A stretch of DNA of 64,000 nucleotides from an uncultured Pelagibacteraceae bacterium (GCA_902597895.1 CACJZM010000002.1:1-64000), one strand, 5' to 3'; shown: positions 1 through 10,057, numbered from the stretch's first letter. The notes: generated by a model from the sequence alone, not told the origin. Made by a program: numbers and translations.

Positions 1-367
1 TATATTTTTTTATTAATTTTGTGAGTTTTTTAATTAACTTTAATGAAATATTAGGTCTAGCAGCATCATGAATAAATACTTTATTAGGTTTAAATTTATC
101 TATATAATTAATAGCTTTAAGTGAGGATCCAGCCCTTTCACTATCTCCATAAATAATTTTTAAATTTTTTTTATTTATTTTTTTAATAAATTTCTTATGT
201 GATTTATTTATTACAAGAATTACTTTTTTGAAAAGTTTTGACTTTATTGCCATATCAACTGAATGCTCCAAAACCATTTTGCCTTTATAAAAATTGAACT
301 GTTTTGGTATTTTAGAGTTAAATCTTCTACTTTTTCCTGCTGCCAGTATTACAAAAAACATTTTCAT
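1..367 (-). CDS. ispD: 2-C-methyl-D-erythritol 4-phosphate cytidylyltransferase (IspD or IspDF), partial, cut by left edge
   Basis: Reverse complement from 367 reads MKMFFVILAAGKSRRFNSKIPKQF... then ...GDSERAGSSLKAINYIDKFKPNKVFIHDAARPNIS, matching IspD nucleotide-binding and IHDAARP motifs. Missing from the ORF track because it runs off the window. Confidence 0.88.
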   Translation of the reverse strand, partial: MKMFFVILAAGKSRRFNSKIPKQFNFYKGKMVLEHSVDMAIKSKLFKKVILVINKSHKKFIKKINKKNLKIIYGDSERAGSSLKAINYIDKFKPNKVFIHDAARPNISLKLIKKLTKLIKKY

Positions 368-404
368 TACTTTATTTTCTTATTTTTTAATATATTTTTA
401 ATCT

Positions 405-2177
405 ATGTTAACTTTTTTAAAAAGAAACATTTTTATATCCATAGTTTTTATATTAACTTTGGCTGTCTCTTTTTTAACATTTTTAACTTTTATTGATAAA
501 AGTTTTGTTATTTTAAATGAAATCAATCTTAATTATTTGTTATTGTCAAATATTTGCCTTTTACTATTATTTTTCTTCATAATTTTTATAGAAGTTAAAA
601 ATTCAATTAAAAATAATATAAATGTAAGAGGATCAATCGCAAATAGGAAATATATAATTTTCTTTTCATTATTTACGTTGATACCATCTTTGCTTATTTC
701 AGTATTTTCTTTGTTTTTATTTTCTTTTGCGTTGGAAAAATATTTTGATAATAAAATTACTCTAGCAGTAAATAATTCTTATAAACTTGCAAGAGATTAC
801 GTTGATGAGAAACGGAATAAAATTGAATCTGATATTGTTCTTGTTTCTTTCGACCTTGGTAAAAACATAAAATTTTTATCTAATAATAAAGATATGTTAC
901 AAAATTTCTTAAATACTCAGAGAATACTTAGAGGATTAGATCAAATATATTTATTAGATATTAATAAAAAAATAATTCTTTCTTCTCCAATAAATAAAAA
1001 AATTCAAATAGAAGATAGAGCATTTCAAATGGTTCAAAATGACAATAGACCATTAAAAATTATTAATGCTTTTGAGAATAAATCAGCTGCAATTATTAAA
1101 GTTCAAAATACAAAAGATGTATTTCTTTACGTTGTAAACTTTTTAGACGAAAATATATCTAATTATCTAAAAGAATCTGAGGAGGCTCTAAACTTTTATT
1201 ATACTGTCGAAGACCAGAGGACTGGGATTAGAATTTCATTTGCTTTAATTTATATTATAATAGTTACTCTTTTATTATTTCTTTCAATTACAATAGCAAT
1301 TAGATTTTCTTCAAGATTTTTTATTTCTATAAATAATTTAATATCAGCATCATCTGAGATAGGTAAAGGAAACCTTAATACAAAAGTACCCGAAGTCAAA
1401 GCTGATCTTGAAATGGAAAGACTAAATAAAAATTTTAATGCAATGGTTGAAAAACTTCAGTCTCAACAGGAAAAACTTGTTAATTCAGAGCGACATGAGG
1501 CTTGGGAAAATGTTGCCCGAAAGTTAGCTCACGAAATTAAAAATCCTTTAACTCCAATTCAGCTTACAATTGACAATCTAAAATCAAAGTATTCAGATAA
1601 TCTAGACCCCTCTAATAGGGAAAAGTACAACTCAAATTTACAAACTATCTTAAAGCAAATAAAACAAATTGAAACTTTAGTTAATGAATTTTCCGATTTT
1701 GCAAGGATGCCAAAACCTCTTCTTAAAAGGAATAATATTGTGGAGGTAGTGAATAATAATATTGAAATTTTAAAAAATATTTCAAAAGATATCAAAATAA
1801 ACTTTAACTTAAAAAATCAAAAATCACTTTTTTTTATGTTTGATAATGAGCAAATAAGCAGAGTTTTTTTTAATCTAATTAAAAATTCAATAGAAAGTAT
1901 TCAAGAAAAATCAAGTAAATCAACAGATTTTGATAAAATAATAGATATAGAAATTATCGAAAGAAAAGATTATATAAGCATTAATTTATCCGATGCAGGA
2001 ATTGGATTTTTAAAAAATAATGCTAAGCAATTAATTAAACCATATTTCACTACTAAAGAAAAAGGATCTGGTCTTGGACTATCTATAGTGAATAAAATTA
2101 TTAACGATCATGATGGAAATATACAGTTTATGAACTCTAAAAACGGCGCAAAAATAGAAATAAAATTACCAAAGTAA
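405..2177 (+). CDS. ntrY: NtrY-like sensor histidine kinase
   Basis: N-terminal TM segments, HAMP-like region, H-box LAHEIKNPLTPIQL, GSGLGLSIV ATP-binding motif; followed by ntrX and trkA as in many alphaproteobacteria. Confidence 0.85.
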   Translation: MLTFLKRNIFISIVFILTLAVSFLTFLTFIDKSFVILNEINLNYLLLSNICLLLLFFFIIFIEVKNSIKNNINVRGSIANRKYIIFFSLFTLIPSLLISVFSLFLFSFALEKYFDNKITLAVNNSYKLARDYVDEKRNKIESDIVLVSFDLGKNIKFLSNNKDMLQNFLNTQRILRGLDQIYLLDINKKIILSSPINKKIQIEDRAFQMVQNDNRPLKIINAFENKSAAIIKVQNTKDVFLYVVNFLDENISNYLKESEEALNFYYTVEDQRTGIRISFALIYIIIVTLLLFLSITIAIRFSSRFFISINNLISASSEIGKGNLNTKVPEVKADLEMERLNKNFNAMVEKLQSQQEKLVNSERHEAWENVARKLAHEIKNPLTPIQLTIDNLKSKYSDNLDPSNREKYNSNLQTILKQIKQIETLVNEFSDFARMPKPLLKRNNIVEVVNNNIEILKNISKDIKINFNLKNQKSLFFMFDNEQISRVFFNLIKNSIESIQEKSSKSTDFDKIIDIEIIERKDYISINLSDAGIGFLKNNAKQLIKPYFTTKEKGSGLGLSIVNKIINDHDGNIQFMNSKNGAKIEIKLPK

Positions 2178-2185
2178 ATTTATAT

Positions 2186-3541
2186 ATGGCCTTAGAAATT
2201 TTAATAATAGATGATAATTCAGATATAAGACTTATTCTAGATGAATTGATAACTGAGGCAGGTTACAAAACAAGAATGGCTGCTAATTATAATCAGGCTT
2301 TAACTGAGATAGATAAAAAGCTTCCTGATGTAGCAATAATTGATGTTAAATTAGATAAAGGAGATAATGATGGTATTGAACTATTAACACACATCAAAAA
2401 AAAAAATAACGATATACCAGTAATTATAATATCTGGTCATGCAAATATTGATATGGCTATTAAATCACTAAAATCTGGTGCATTTGAATTTATTCAAAAA
2501 CCTTTTGATAAGGATAGACTATTAAACTTTATTAAAAGAGCGGTTGAAAATATAAATCTTAAAAATGAAAACTCTATTTTAAAAAATAAATTATTTCATA
2601 CATTTGAAATAATTGGTGAAAGTGAAAATATTCTCTCAATTAGAGAACAGATACAAAAAATATCAAACTCCGAAAGTAGAGTATTTATTTCTGGTCCTAC
2701 GGGTTCTGGCAAAGAACTAGTTGCAAGAAATATTTACAGAAATTCAAAAAGAAAAGATGGTCCATTTGTTATATTAAATGGTGCGCTTTTAGATATACAT
2801 TCTTATGAAAAAGAATTATTTGGTGAAGAAAAAAAAGATGGTTCAATTTCATATGGTGCATTAGAAAAATCTTCAGGTGGTGTTTTGCTAATTGATGAAA
2901 TTACTGAAATTCCTTTGGAGACTCAATCAAAGATTTTGAGAATTTTAATAGATCAAAAATTTAAACGAATAAATGGAACACATGATATCAAGGTAGATGT
3001 AAGAATATTATCTTCTACAAGCCAAGATATTAAAAGAGAAATTAAGAATGGAAATTTTAGGGAAGATTTGTTTCACAGATTAAATGTATTTAATATTTCT
3101 CTTTCTCCACTTATAAAAAGACTTGAAGATATTCCCTTATTGGCAAATTATTTTATTGAAAACATTTGTAAGTTTAACAATATTAAAACTTTTAAAATAG
3201 AAAATAATAATTATTTGTTAAGTTATTCTTGGCCTGGTAATGTTAGGGAGTTGAGAAATCTAATTGAAAGAGTTGCAATATTATCCCAAGGAGGAGATCA
3301 AGAAATAATATTAAATATTATTAAAGAATCTCTTACCCAAAGTGAAAATGATAAATTTTCTATCAATGAAACTTTAAATTTTCCTTTGAGAGAGGCTAGA
3401 GAAAATTTTGAAAAAGAATATCTAATTAATCAGTTAAAAAAGTTTGGAGGCAATATTTCAAAAACAGCCAAATTTGTTGGAATGGAAAGATCAGCGCTTC
3501 ATAGAAAACTTAAACTTTTAGGTGTTAAAGATTTAAACTAA
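2186..3541 (+). CDS. ntrX: NtrX-like response regulator (REC + AAA + Fis-type HTH)
   Basis: REC domain (IIDDNSDIR, IIDVKLD), Walker A GPTGSGKE, Walker B GGVLLIDEI, WPGNVREL, C-terminal Fis-like HTH (NISKTAKFVGMERSALHRKLKLLGV). Confidence 0.87.
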   Translation: MALEILIIDDNSDIRLILDELITEAGYKTRMAANYNQALTEIDKKLPDVAIIDVKLDKGDNDGIELLTHIKKKNNDIPVIIISGHANIDMAIKSLKSGAFEFIQKPFDKDRLLNFIKRAVENINLKNENSILKNKLFHTFEIIGESENILSIREQIQKISNSESRVFISGPTGSGKELVARNIYRNSKRKDGPFVILNGALLDIHSYEKELFGEEKKDGSISYGALEKSSGGVLLIDEITEIPLETQSKILRILIDQKFKRINGTHDIKVDVRILSSTSQDIKREIKNGNFREDLFHRLNVFNISLSPLIKRLEDIPLLANYFIENICKFNNIKTFKIENNNYLLSYSWPGNVRELRNLIERVAILSQGGDQEIILNIIKESLTQSENDKFSINETLNFPLREARENFEKEYLINQLKKFGGNISKTAKFVGMERSALHRKLKLLGVKDLN

Positions 3542-4914
3542 TGAATATAATTATTTGTGGGGCTGGTAGGGTAGGATTTGCGATTGCAAAAAGTTTAACT
3601 GAGCAAGATCATTCAATAACGGTTATAGATCAATCAAGTGAAGACATCCAAAAAATTAATGAGTCATTAGATGTTAAGGCTATAGTTGGGAAAGCTACAC
3701 TTCCAACTATTTTAGAAAAAGCCAATACTTCAGAAGCTGATATGATAATTGCTGTAACTAGAAATGATGAAATCAATATGCTCATATGCCAAATTGCATA
3801 TTCGATTTTTAAAGTACCAAAAACTATAGCTAGAATTAGATCGCAAGATTATTTAGATCCAAAATTTTCAACACTTTATAACAAAGAAAATCTTCCAATT
3901 GATGTAATTATTTCTCCTGAGTTTGAAATTGCAAAATCAATTCAAAGAAAACTAGAGTCACCAGGATCTCTAGATAATGTTCCTTTTGCAGACAATAAAA
4001 TAAGATTATTAGAAATATTTATAGATAAAAACTGCCCAATATCAAATACTAAACTTAATGAATTGACAAAAAAATTTCCAAAATTAAATGCAAATATACT
4101 TGGCGTAGTTAGAGATGGAAATTTTCTTTTTTTAAAAAAAAATGATTTTATGAAATTTAACGATAAAGCTTACGTTGTTATAAACTCATTACAAATGAAT
4201 GAGACATTGAAAACTTTTGGTCATCACGAAAAAATATCAAGTAAAATTTTAATTATAGGTGGTGGAAATATTGGGTTACATCTAGCTAAGAATATTGAAA
4301 AAACATTTGAAGATGCAAGGTTAAAGATAATAGAAAAAAATAAAGAAAGAGCAGAATTTTTAGCAAACGAGTTAAGCAATACTATTGTAATAAATGGAAA
4401 TGGTTTAGATGAAGATATTTTAGCAGAAGTGAATTTAGAAGATGTTGAAACTGTAATTGCTTTAACCAATGATGATGAAGACAATTTAATGGTAAGCGTA
4501 ATTGTCGAGAAATTTTCTAAAAATAAAAGAACGATGGCATTAACGAATAAACCAAATTATTCGCTTTTACAATCATCTTTAAAAATTGATGATTTGATAG
4601 ACCCAAGAAAAACAACCGTTTCAAGTATTTTAAAACATATACATAAAGGTACTATTGAGAATGCTTACACAATATTAAACGGTGATTATGAAGTTATTGA
4701 GGCTGAAATTATTGAAACTTCTGAATTGATAAATAAAGAACTTAAAGATAGTAATTTGCCAAACGAAATCAGAATAGGTGCAATTTTAAGAGAAGATAAA
4801 GTTATAATACCAAGATCAAATTTTATTTTCAAAAAAAATGACTCTGTAGTTTTGCTTGCCAAAAAAGATCAACTTCAGACAGTTGAGAGCATGTTTCGTT
4901 TAACTTCTGTTTAA
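3541..4914 (+). CDS. trkA: Trk system potassium uptake protein TrkA (two RCK_N/RCK_C units)
   Basis: MNIIICGAGRVGFAIAKSL and a second IIGGGNIGLHLAK Rossmann motif. Confidence 0.9.
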   Translation: MNIIICGAGRVGFAIAKSLTEQDHSITVIDQSSEDIQKINESLDVKAIVGKATLPTILEKANTSEADMIIAVTRNDEINMLICQIAYSIFKVPKTIARIRSQDYLDPKFSTLYNKENLPIDVIISPEFEIAKSIQRKLESPGSLDNVPFADNKIRLLEIFIDKNCPISNTKLNELTKKFPKLNANILGVVRDGNFLFLKKNDFMKFNDKAYVVINSLQMNETLKTFGHHEKISSKILIIGGGNIGLHLAKNIEKTFEDARLKIIEKNKERAEFLANELSNTIVINGNGLDEDILAEVNLEDVETVIALTNDDEDNLMVSVIVEKFSKNKRTMALTNKPNYSLLQSSLKIDDLIDPRKTTVSSILKHIHKGTIENAYTILNGDYEVIEAEIIETSELINKELKDSNLPNEIRIGAILREDKVIIPRSNFIFKKNDSVVLLAKKDQLQTVESMFRLTSV

Positions 4915-6317
4915 TGAGTAAATTATTAACCAATTATTTAGGTTTTTTTTCAGTACTAATTTCCGTTTTATCATTAGTAAATATTATTTATTGTTATTAC
5001 TTTAATATTTATTTAAATATAGATACTTATATCTACACCTTATTAACTTCATTATCATTAGGGTTTGGATTATTATTTTTTAAAAACAAAGTAACAAAAA
5101 TTACTATTTTCCATAAAATATTGACGGTTATATTAGGTTATTTTTTAATACCACTAATAATATCTATTCCTTATTATTTGAGCATTTATAACATTTCATT
5201 ATTGGACTGTTATTTTGAGGCTATTTCAGGTTTTACATCAACAGGATTTAGTATTTTTGAAAATATTAAGCATTTAGATCAAAGCCTAATCTTATGGAGA
5301 TCCACATCGCAGTGGATAGGAGGTATTTATTTTTTATTTTCAATTATTTTATTAATAGATATATTTGATGACAAAATTAAAAAATCACTAACAAATTTTA
5401 TATCTCTTAATAATTTAGAGTCATTCAAGCAGTCTATTAAAGTTTTTATTTTGTATTTTTTCTTAACAATTTTTATTTTTTTATCGTTAAATTTAGTAGA
5501 CATTAGATCTTTCGACTCTCTTAATCTTTCTATGACAATAATATCTTCAGGTGGCTTTTTGCCATTTAATAATCTGGATATAATTTTAAATACTAATTTA
5601 AAAAAAATAGCATTTTCTTTATTAATGTTATTTTCCTTCTTCAGTTTATTTTTGTCATATAACTTAATTTTTTTTAGAAGAAAAAATTTAAATTTTTTTG
5701 CTGAAGATATCTATCTATTTATCTATTTATCCTTAATAATATTATTCTTTTTTATCTTTCTTAATTTTGACTATAATTTTTCATTAATATTGTTTTCAAT
5801 AGCAAGCAGTATCTCTAATATAGGAATATCATTATCTAATGTTCCCAATAATCTGTATATATTATTTTTAATGTTAGTAATCGTTGGTGGATCTTACTTT
5901 TCAACAAGTTCAGGTATAAGATTTGTTAAACTGTTTGCTTTGTTAAAATTTTCACTAAATGAGATTTTGTCATATTCAAAGCCAAACTATGTTTATACAA
6001 ATAAATTTCAATTATTTGATACAAATATTGATTTAAAAGATATTTATAAATATTTTTTGACATTAATTATTTTTGTTAGTTCTTTTTTTCTTTTAACAAC
6101 TTTACTTACAATATCAGAAATCAATTTTGAAGATTCATTTAAAATAGGTATCTTAACTCTAATGAATACAACAACGTCATCTATGTATGGTTTAAACGAT
6201 TTTAATTTTTATGATTTAAATTCATATACAAAATTTATTTTAATTTTATTTATGACAATAGGTAGATTTGAGTTAATAAGTCTATTAATTATAATTAAAA
6301 AATTTTTTATCAAATAA
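4914..6317 (+). CDS. trkH: Potassium uptake protein TrkH family
   Basis: Multi-TM protein with P-loop-like AISGFTSTGFSIF, ISSGGFLPF, GGSYFSTSSGIRFVK; follows trkA. Confidence 0.87.
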   Translation: MSKLLTNYLGFFSVLISVLSLVNIIYCYYFNIYLNIDTYIYTLLTSLSLGFGLLFFKNKVTKITIFHKILTVILGYFLIPLIISIPYYLSIYNISLLDCYFEAISGFTSTGFSIFENIKHLDQSLILWRSTSQWIGGIYFLFSIILLIDIFDDKIKKSLTNFISLNNLESFKQSIKVFILYFFLTIFIFLSLNLVDIRSFDSLNLSMTIISSGGFLPFNNLDIILNTNLKKIAFSLLMLFSFFSLFLSYNLIFFRRKNLNFFAEDIYLFIYLSLIILFFFIFLNFDYNFSLILFSIASSISNIGISLSNVPNNLYILFLMLVIVGGSYFSTSSGIRFVKLFALLKFSLNEILSYSKPNYVYTNKFQLFDTNIDLKDIYKYFLTLIIFVSSFFLLTTLLTISEINFEDSFKIGILTLMNTTTSSMYGLNDFNFYDLNSYTKFILILFMTIGRFELISLLIIIKKFFIK

Positions 6318-7546
6318 TGACAGATAATATAAAAAGAATTACAGTTGATTTAATTAAAAATTATAAAACAAAAAAATTTAAAGATGCTTTAGTTCAAGCA
6401 GATATATTATCAAAACACAAAATTAAAAATAAACAAATAAATTTTATTTGTGGTGAACTTTTTTTATCTTTTAGATTATATAAAAAAGCACTATTTTCAC
6501 TCGCCTATTCAATTAAATTAGATCCTAATTTTTATATGGCATACAAACTTTTAGGTATAACTGAATATTCTCTAGGAAATTTTAATAAAGCTCTTAAAAT
6601 TTATAATGCAGCTAAAAAGTTAAATAATCTTGATGCAGATTTATTTTTTAATATTGCCAAATCCTATTCCGATTTAGGTAAATACGATTTATCAATTAAA
6701 AATTATATTAAATCGTTAAAATTAGATCCTAATAATAAAGAAACTAAAATTAATTTAATTAAATCTTTAACTTTTTTTAAACCAAAAGATCATTTAGGCA
6801 ATGAGATTATTAAACTAGACTTATCATTGTATAACTTAATATTACATTTCAGTTTTAGTAAAACCTTAGATAATAGTACTTTAAAAACCTATCTTAAAAA
6901 AAATTTTGACATTATTAAAACAAAAATTGATAACCTAGATTTTGACACTACTCAAATTTTCAGAAATAATCATGATCCATTAGATTGCCCAAGATATCAC
7001 ACAGCTTTCAATACATACAATATAATTCCCAAAAATTGTTTTAGTTGTTTCAAGGTCCAAGTTAATGTTTTTAATGTAGTTGATTTAATCAAATTACATT
7101 TTTTATTTGATAATATAACTTTTGTTAAAAATATTAAAAAATGCATGGTTGAAAAAAGAAAAGATATAGACGGAAATTATAAAGGTTTTATTTATTGTAA
7201 AACTGTTGATGAAGCTGAAACTTTAAAAGTTCAAATAGAGCAATTAATAAATAAATCTTTGAAGATTGATCACAAAACCATTGTTAAAAGAGGTTGTTCA
7301 GAATTCACTTTAAAATATCCTGATTATAAAATCACTGATAGCAAATCAAAATCCTTTTTTAAATATAACGATGAATGGCAAAAAAAAGAAAATATTATTA
7401 ATGAATTTTATCCTAAAAATATATCTAGTGAGTTGAATCCACATGATACCTTAAAAGGTAATTCTTTAAATGACATGATTACAATTAAAAATTGGATCAA
7501 TTATGCCGAGTCTATCAATGACTATAGTTTTAAAAAATTAACTTAA
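6317..7546 (+). CDS. TPR-repeat protein with uncharacterised cysteine-containing C-terminal domain
   Basis: N-terminal TPRs (SIKLDPNFYMAYKLLGITEYSLGNFNKALKIYNAAKKL...); C-terminal half with CPRYHTAFNTYNIIPKNCFSCFKV not recognised. Confidence 0.75.
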   Translation: MTDNIKRITVDLIKNYKTKKFKDALVQADILSKHKIKNKQINFICGELFLSFRLYKKALFSLAYSIKLDPNFYMAYKLLGITEYSLGNFNKALKIYNAAKKLNNLDADLFFNIAKSYSDLGKYDLSIKNYIKSLKLDPNNKETKINLIKSLTFFKPKDHLGNEIIKLDLSLYNLILHFSFSKTLDNSTLKTYLKKNFDIIKTKIDNLDFDTTQIFRNNHDPLDCPRYHTAFNTYNIIPKNCFSCFKVQVNVFNVVDLIKLHFLFDNITFVKNIKKCMVEKRKDIDGNYKGFIYCKTVDEAETLKVQIEQLINKSLKIDHKTIVKRGCSEFTLKYPDYKITDSKSKSFFKYNDEWQKKENIINEFYPKNISSELNPHDTLKGNSLNDMITIKNWINYAESINDYSFKKLT

Positions 7547-7598
7547 ATTTCTTTAATTATTGTTTATTTGTTGTATTAATTAAGAAAAATATCATTAA

Positions 7599-7675
7599 GC
7601 GCCCTTAGCTCAGCTGGATAGAGCATCGGTTTTCTAAACCGAGGGTCGGAGGTTCGAATCCTCCAGGGCGCGCCA
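7599..7675 (+). tRNA. tRNA-Arg (anticodon TCT), CCA encoded
   Basis: Cloverleaf GCGCCCT...AGGGCGC-G-CCA; anticodon loop TTTCTAA; TTCGAATC T-loop. Confidence 0.96.
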
Positions 7676-7800
7676 TAAATACAGTATATAATGACATTTT
7701 TACCGTTGCTGACCCTTTAACTTTCTGCTTTAATTATTGTTATTCAAAAATGAATTTTGAATATTTGTTAACAAATAAATAAACAATAAGAGGAATAAAA

Positions 7801-8841
7801 ATGTTTAAATTAATAAAACAATTGACTTCTTTTGTTGCTATGGTCGCAGTTCTGTTTGTATTTACTACAGAGACTATGGCTGCTAAGAAATCAAAAACTC
7901 TAAAAAACACTCAGAAAAAAGGTTTCGTAAGATGTGGTGTTTCTCAAGGTCTTCCAGGATTTTCTAATGCTGATGCAGCAGGAAATTGGACGGGTGTAGA
8001 CGTTGATGTATGTAGAGCTGTTGCTGCTGCAGTACTTGGTGATGCAAATAAAGTTAAATTCACACCATTAAGTGCTAAAGAAAGATTTACTGCTCTTACA
8101 TCAGGAGAAATAGATATCTTATCAAGAAACACTACATGGACACTTTCTAGAGACGCTGATATAGGACTTACATTTGTTGGTGTAAACTTCTATGACGGTC
8201 AAGGTTTCATGGTTAGAAAAAGTTCTGGTATAACTTCAACAAGTCAATTCAAAGATGGAATTTCAGCTTGTACTAACTTAGGTACAACTACTGAATTAAA
8301 TATGAGAGACTTCTTTAATTCTAAAGGAATTTCTTATACTCCAGTAACTTTTGAAAAAGCTGACGAAGTTGTAGCTGCATATGATGCTGGTAGATGTGAT
8401 ACATACACTACAGATAAATCTGGTTTAGCTGCACAAAGAATTAAGTTAAGCTCTCCAGACGATCACATAGTTTTACCTGAGACGATCTCAAAAGAACCTT
8501 TAGGTCCTGTTGTACGTCAAGGTGATGCAGTATGGGAAGATATCGTTAGATGGTCTTTAAATACTATGATCGAAGCTGAAGAATATGGTATTACTTCTTC
8601 TAATGCTGACTCAATGAAAACTTCTGATAATCCAGCAATCAAAAGATTAGTTGGTGCTGAAGGTGAAATGGGTGCTGCATTCGGTTTAGATAACGAGTGG
8701 AACTTAAGAATTATCAAGCAAGTTGGAAATTATGGTGAAAGTTATAAGAGAAATATAGCTGACACTGGTATTTTACCAGATAGAGGTCCAAATGAATTAT
8801 GGACTAAAGGTGGTATTTTATACGTTCCACCATCAAGATAA
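7801..8841 (+). CDS. aapJ: General L-amino acid ABC transporter substrate-binding protein
   Basis: Signal peptide, GFVRCGVSQGLPGFSNADAAGNWTGVDVDVCRAVAAAVLGD; followed by aapQMP-like genes. Confidence 0.92.
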   Translation: MFKLIKQLTSFVAMVAVLFVFTTETMAAKKSKTLKNTQKKGFVRCGVSQGLPGFSNADAAGNWTGVDVDVCRAVAAAVLGDANKVKFTPLSAKERFTALTSGEIDILSRNTTWTLSRDADIGLTFVGVNFYDGQGFMVRKSSGITSTSQFKDGISACTNLGTTTELNMRDFFNSKGISYTPVTFEKADEVVAAYDAGRCDTYTTDKSGLAAQRIKLSSPDDHIVLPETISKEPLGPVVRQGDAVWEDIVRWSLNTMIEAEEYGITSSNADSMKTSDNPAIKRLVGAEGEMGAAFGLDNEWNLRIIKQVGNYGESYKRNIADTGILPDRGPNELWTKGGILYVPPSR

Positions 8842-8860
8842 TTTAAGTTAATAATTATTA

Positions 8861-8892
8861 AAAAGGGCTAGATTTATCTAGCCCTTTTTTTT
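8861..8892 (+). terminator. Rho-independent terminator/attenuator after aapJ
   Basis: 12-bp stem AAAAGGGCTAGA-TTTA-TCTAGCCCTTTT followed by a T tract. Confidence 0.85.
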
Positions 8893-8905
8893 AATATCAC
8901 ATTTA

Positions 8906-10057
8906 ATGAACAACAAATTTAAAAGATTAATTCCACAATTTTTAACCCTTTTATTAGTCGTATTAATATTTGGTTTTTTTACCTTAAATGCCCAAGTTAA
9001 TATGGACAATAGAGGTATTGATTTTGGATTTGGTTTTTTAAAACAAGAGGCGTCTTTTGATATACAGTTTAGTCTTGTCGAATACGATGGTTTAGATCCT
9101 TATTGGTGGGCATATGTTGCTGCATTATTAAATACTTTGTTGGTAGCAGTTTTAGGGATTATATTTTGTACCATCATTGGTGTGATTGTAGGTGTTGCCC
9201 GTTTATCTTCAAATTACTTGATCAGAAACACAGCAGCATGGTATGTGGAATTTTTTAGAAATATTCCCTTATTATTGCAAATATTTTTTTGGTATTATGC
9301 AGCATTAAGAGCATTGCCCTTACCTCAAGATGCAGAACCTTTGTTAGGTGTTTCTTATCTTACAATAAAAGGTTTTTATATCCCTGCAATGATTTGGGAA
9401 AATTTAAATATTTTTTTATATTCTATAGTATTAGCAATCATCGGAATTATAATTGTTAGAACTTACGCAAGAAAATTACAAGAGAATGAAGGTAAACAAT
9501 TACCAGTATTTTATATATCTTTAGGTTTAATTGTAATATTACCTCTTCTATCGTTTTTAGTAGGTGGCGTTTCTCTTGATTTTGAAATACCAGTCATTAA
9601 GCAATTATCTATTACATCTTTTACATATGAAGGAGGTGTTGGTCTTCCACCAGAACTTATAGCTCTTACTTTAGCTTTATCTCTTTATACAGCAACTTTC
9701 ATAGCTGAATGTGTTAGAGCAGGAATTCAAGGTGTAGGAAAAGGACAAAAAGAAGCTGCTGCTTCAATAGGATTAAATCCAAATCAAATTTTAAAATTAG
9801 TAGTAATGCCTCAAGCTTTAAGAATTATAATTCCACCAACAACAAACCAATATTTAAATTTAACTAAAAATTCGTCTTTGGCTGCTGCGATAGCTTATCC
9901 AGATTTAGTACTTGTGTTTGCTGGTACAGCATTGATGCAAACTGGTAAAGCTATAGAAATTGTATCTATTACTATGCTTACTTATTTATCATTAAGTTTA
10001 GCGATAGCTGCTTTAATGAATTGGTATAATAAAAAAATTGAAATTAAGGAAAAATAA
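8906..10057 (+). CDS. aapQ: General L-amino acid ABC transporter permease
   Basis: EFFRNIPLLLQIFFWYYA, ECVRAGIQGVGKGQKEAAASIGL; adjacent to aapJ/M/P. Confidence 0.9.
   Translation: MNNKFKRLIPQFLTLLLVVLIFGFFTLNAQVNMDNRGIDFGFGFLKQEASFDIQFSLVEYDGLDPYWWAYVAALLNTLLVAVLGIIFCTIIGVIVGVARLSSNYLIRNTAAWYVEFFRNIPLLLQIFFWYYAALRALPLPQDAEPLLGVSYLTIKGFYIPAMIWENLNIFLYSIVLAIIGIIIVRTYARKLQENEGKQLPVFYISLGLIVILPLLSFLVGGVSLDFEIPVIKQLSITSFTYEGGVGLPPELIALTLALSLYTATFIAECVRAGIQGVGKGQKEAAASIGLNPNQILKLVVMPQALRIIIPPTTNQYLNLTKNSSLAAAIAYPDLVLVFAGTALMQTGKAIEIVSITMLTYLSLSLAIAALMNWYNKKIEIKEK

Noticed and set aside
263-496. 77-aa ORF on plus strand
   Set aside because: Antisense to the ispD start and overlapping the ntrY start; Phe/Tyr-rich composition typical of AT-rich noise.
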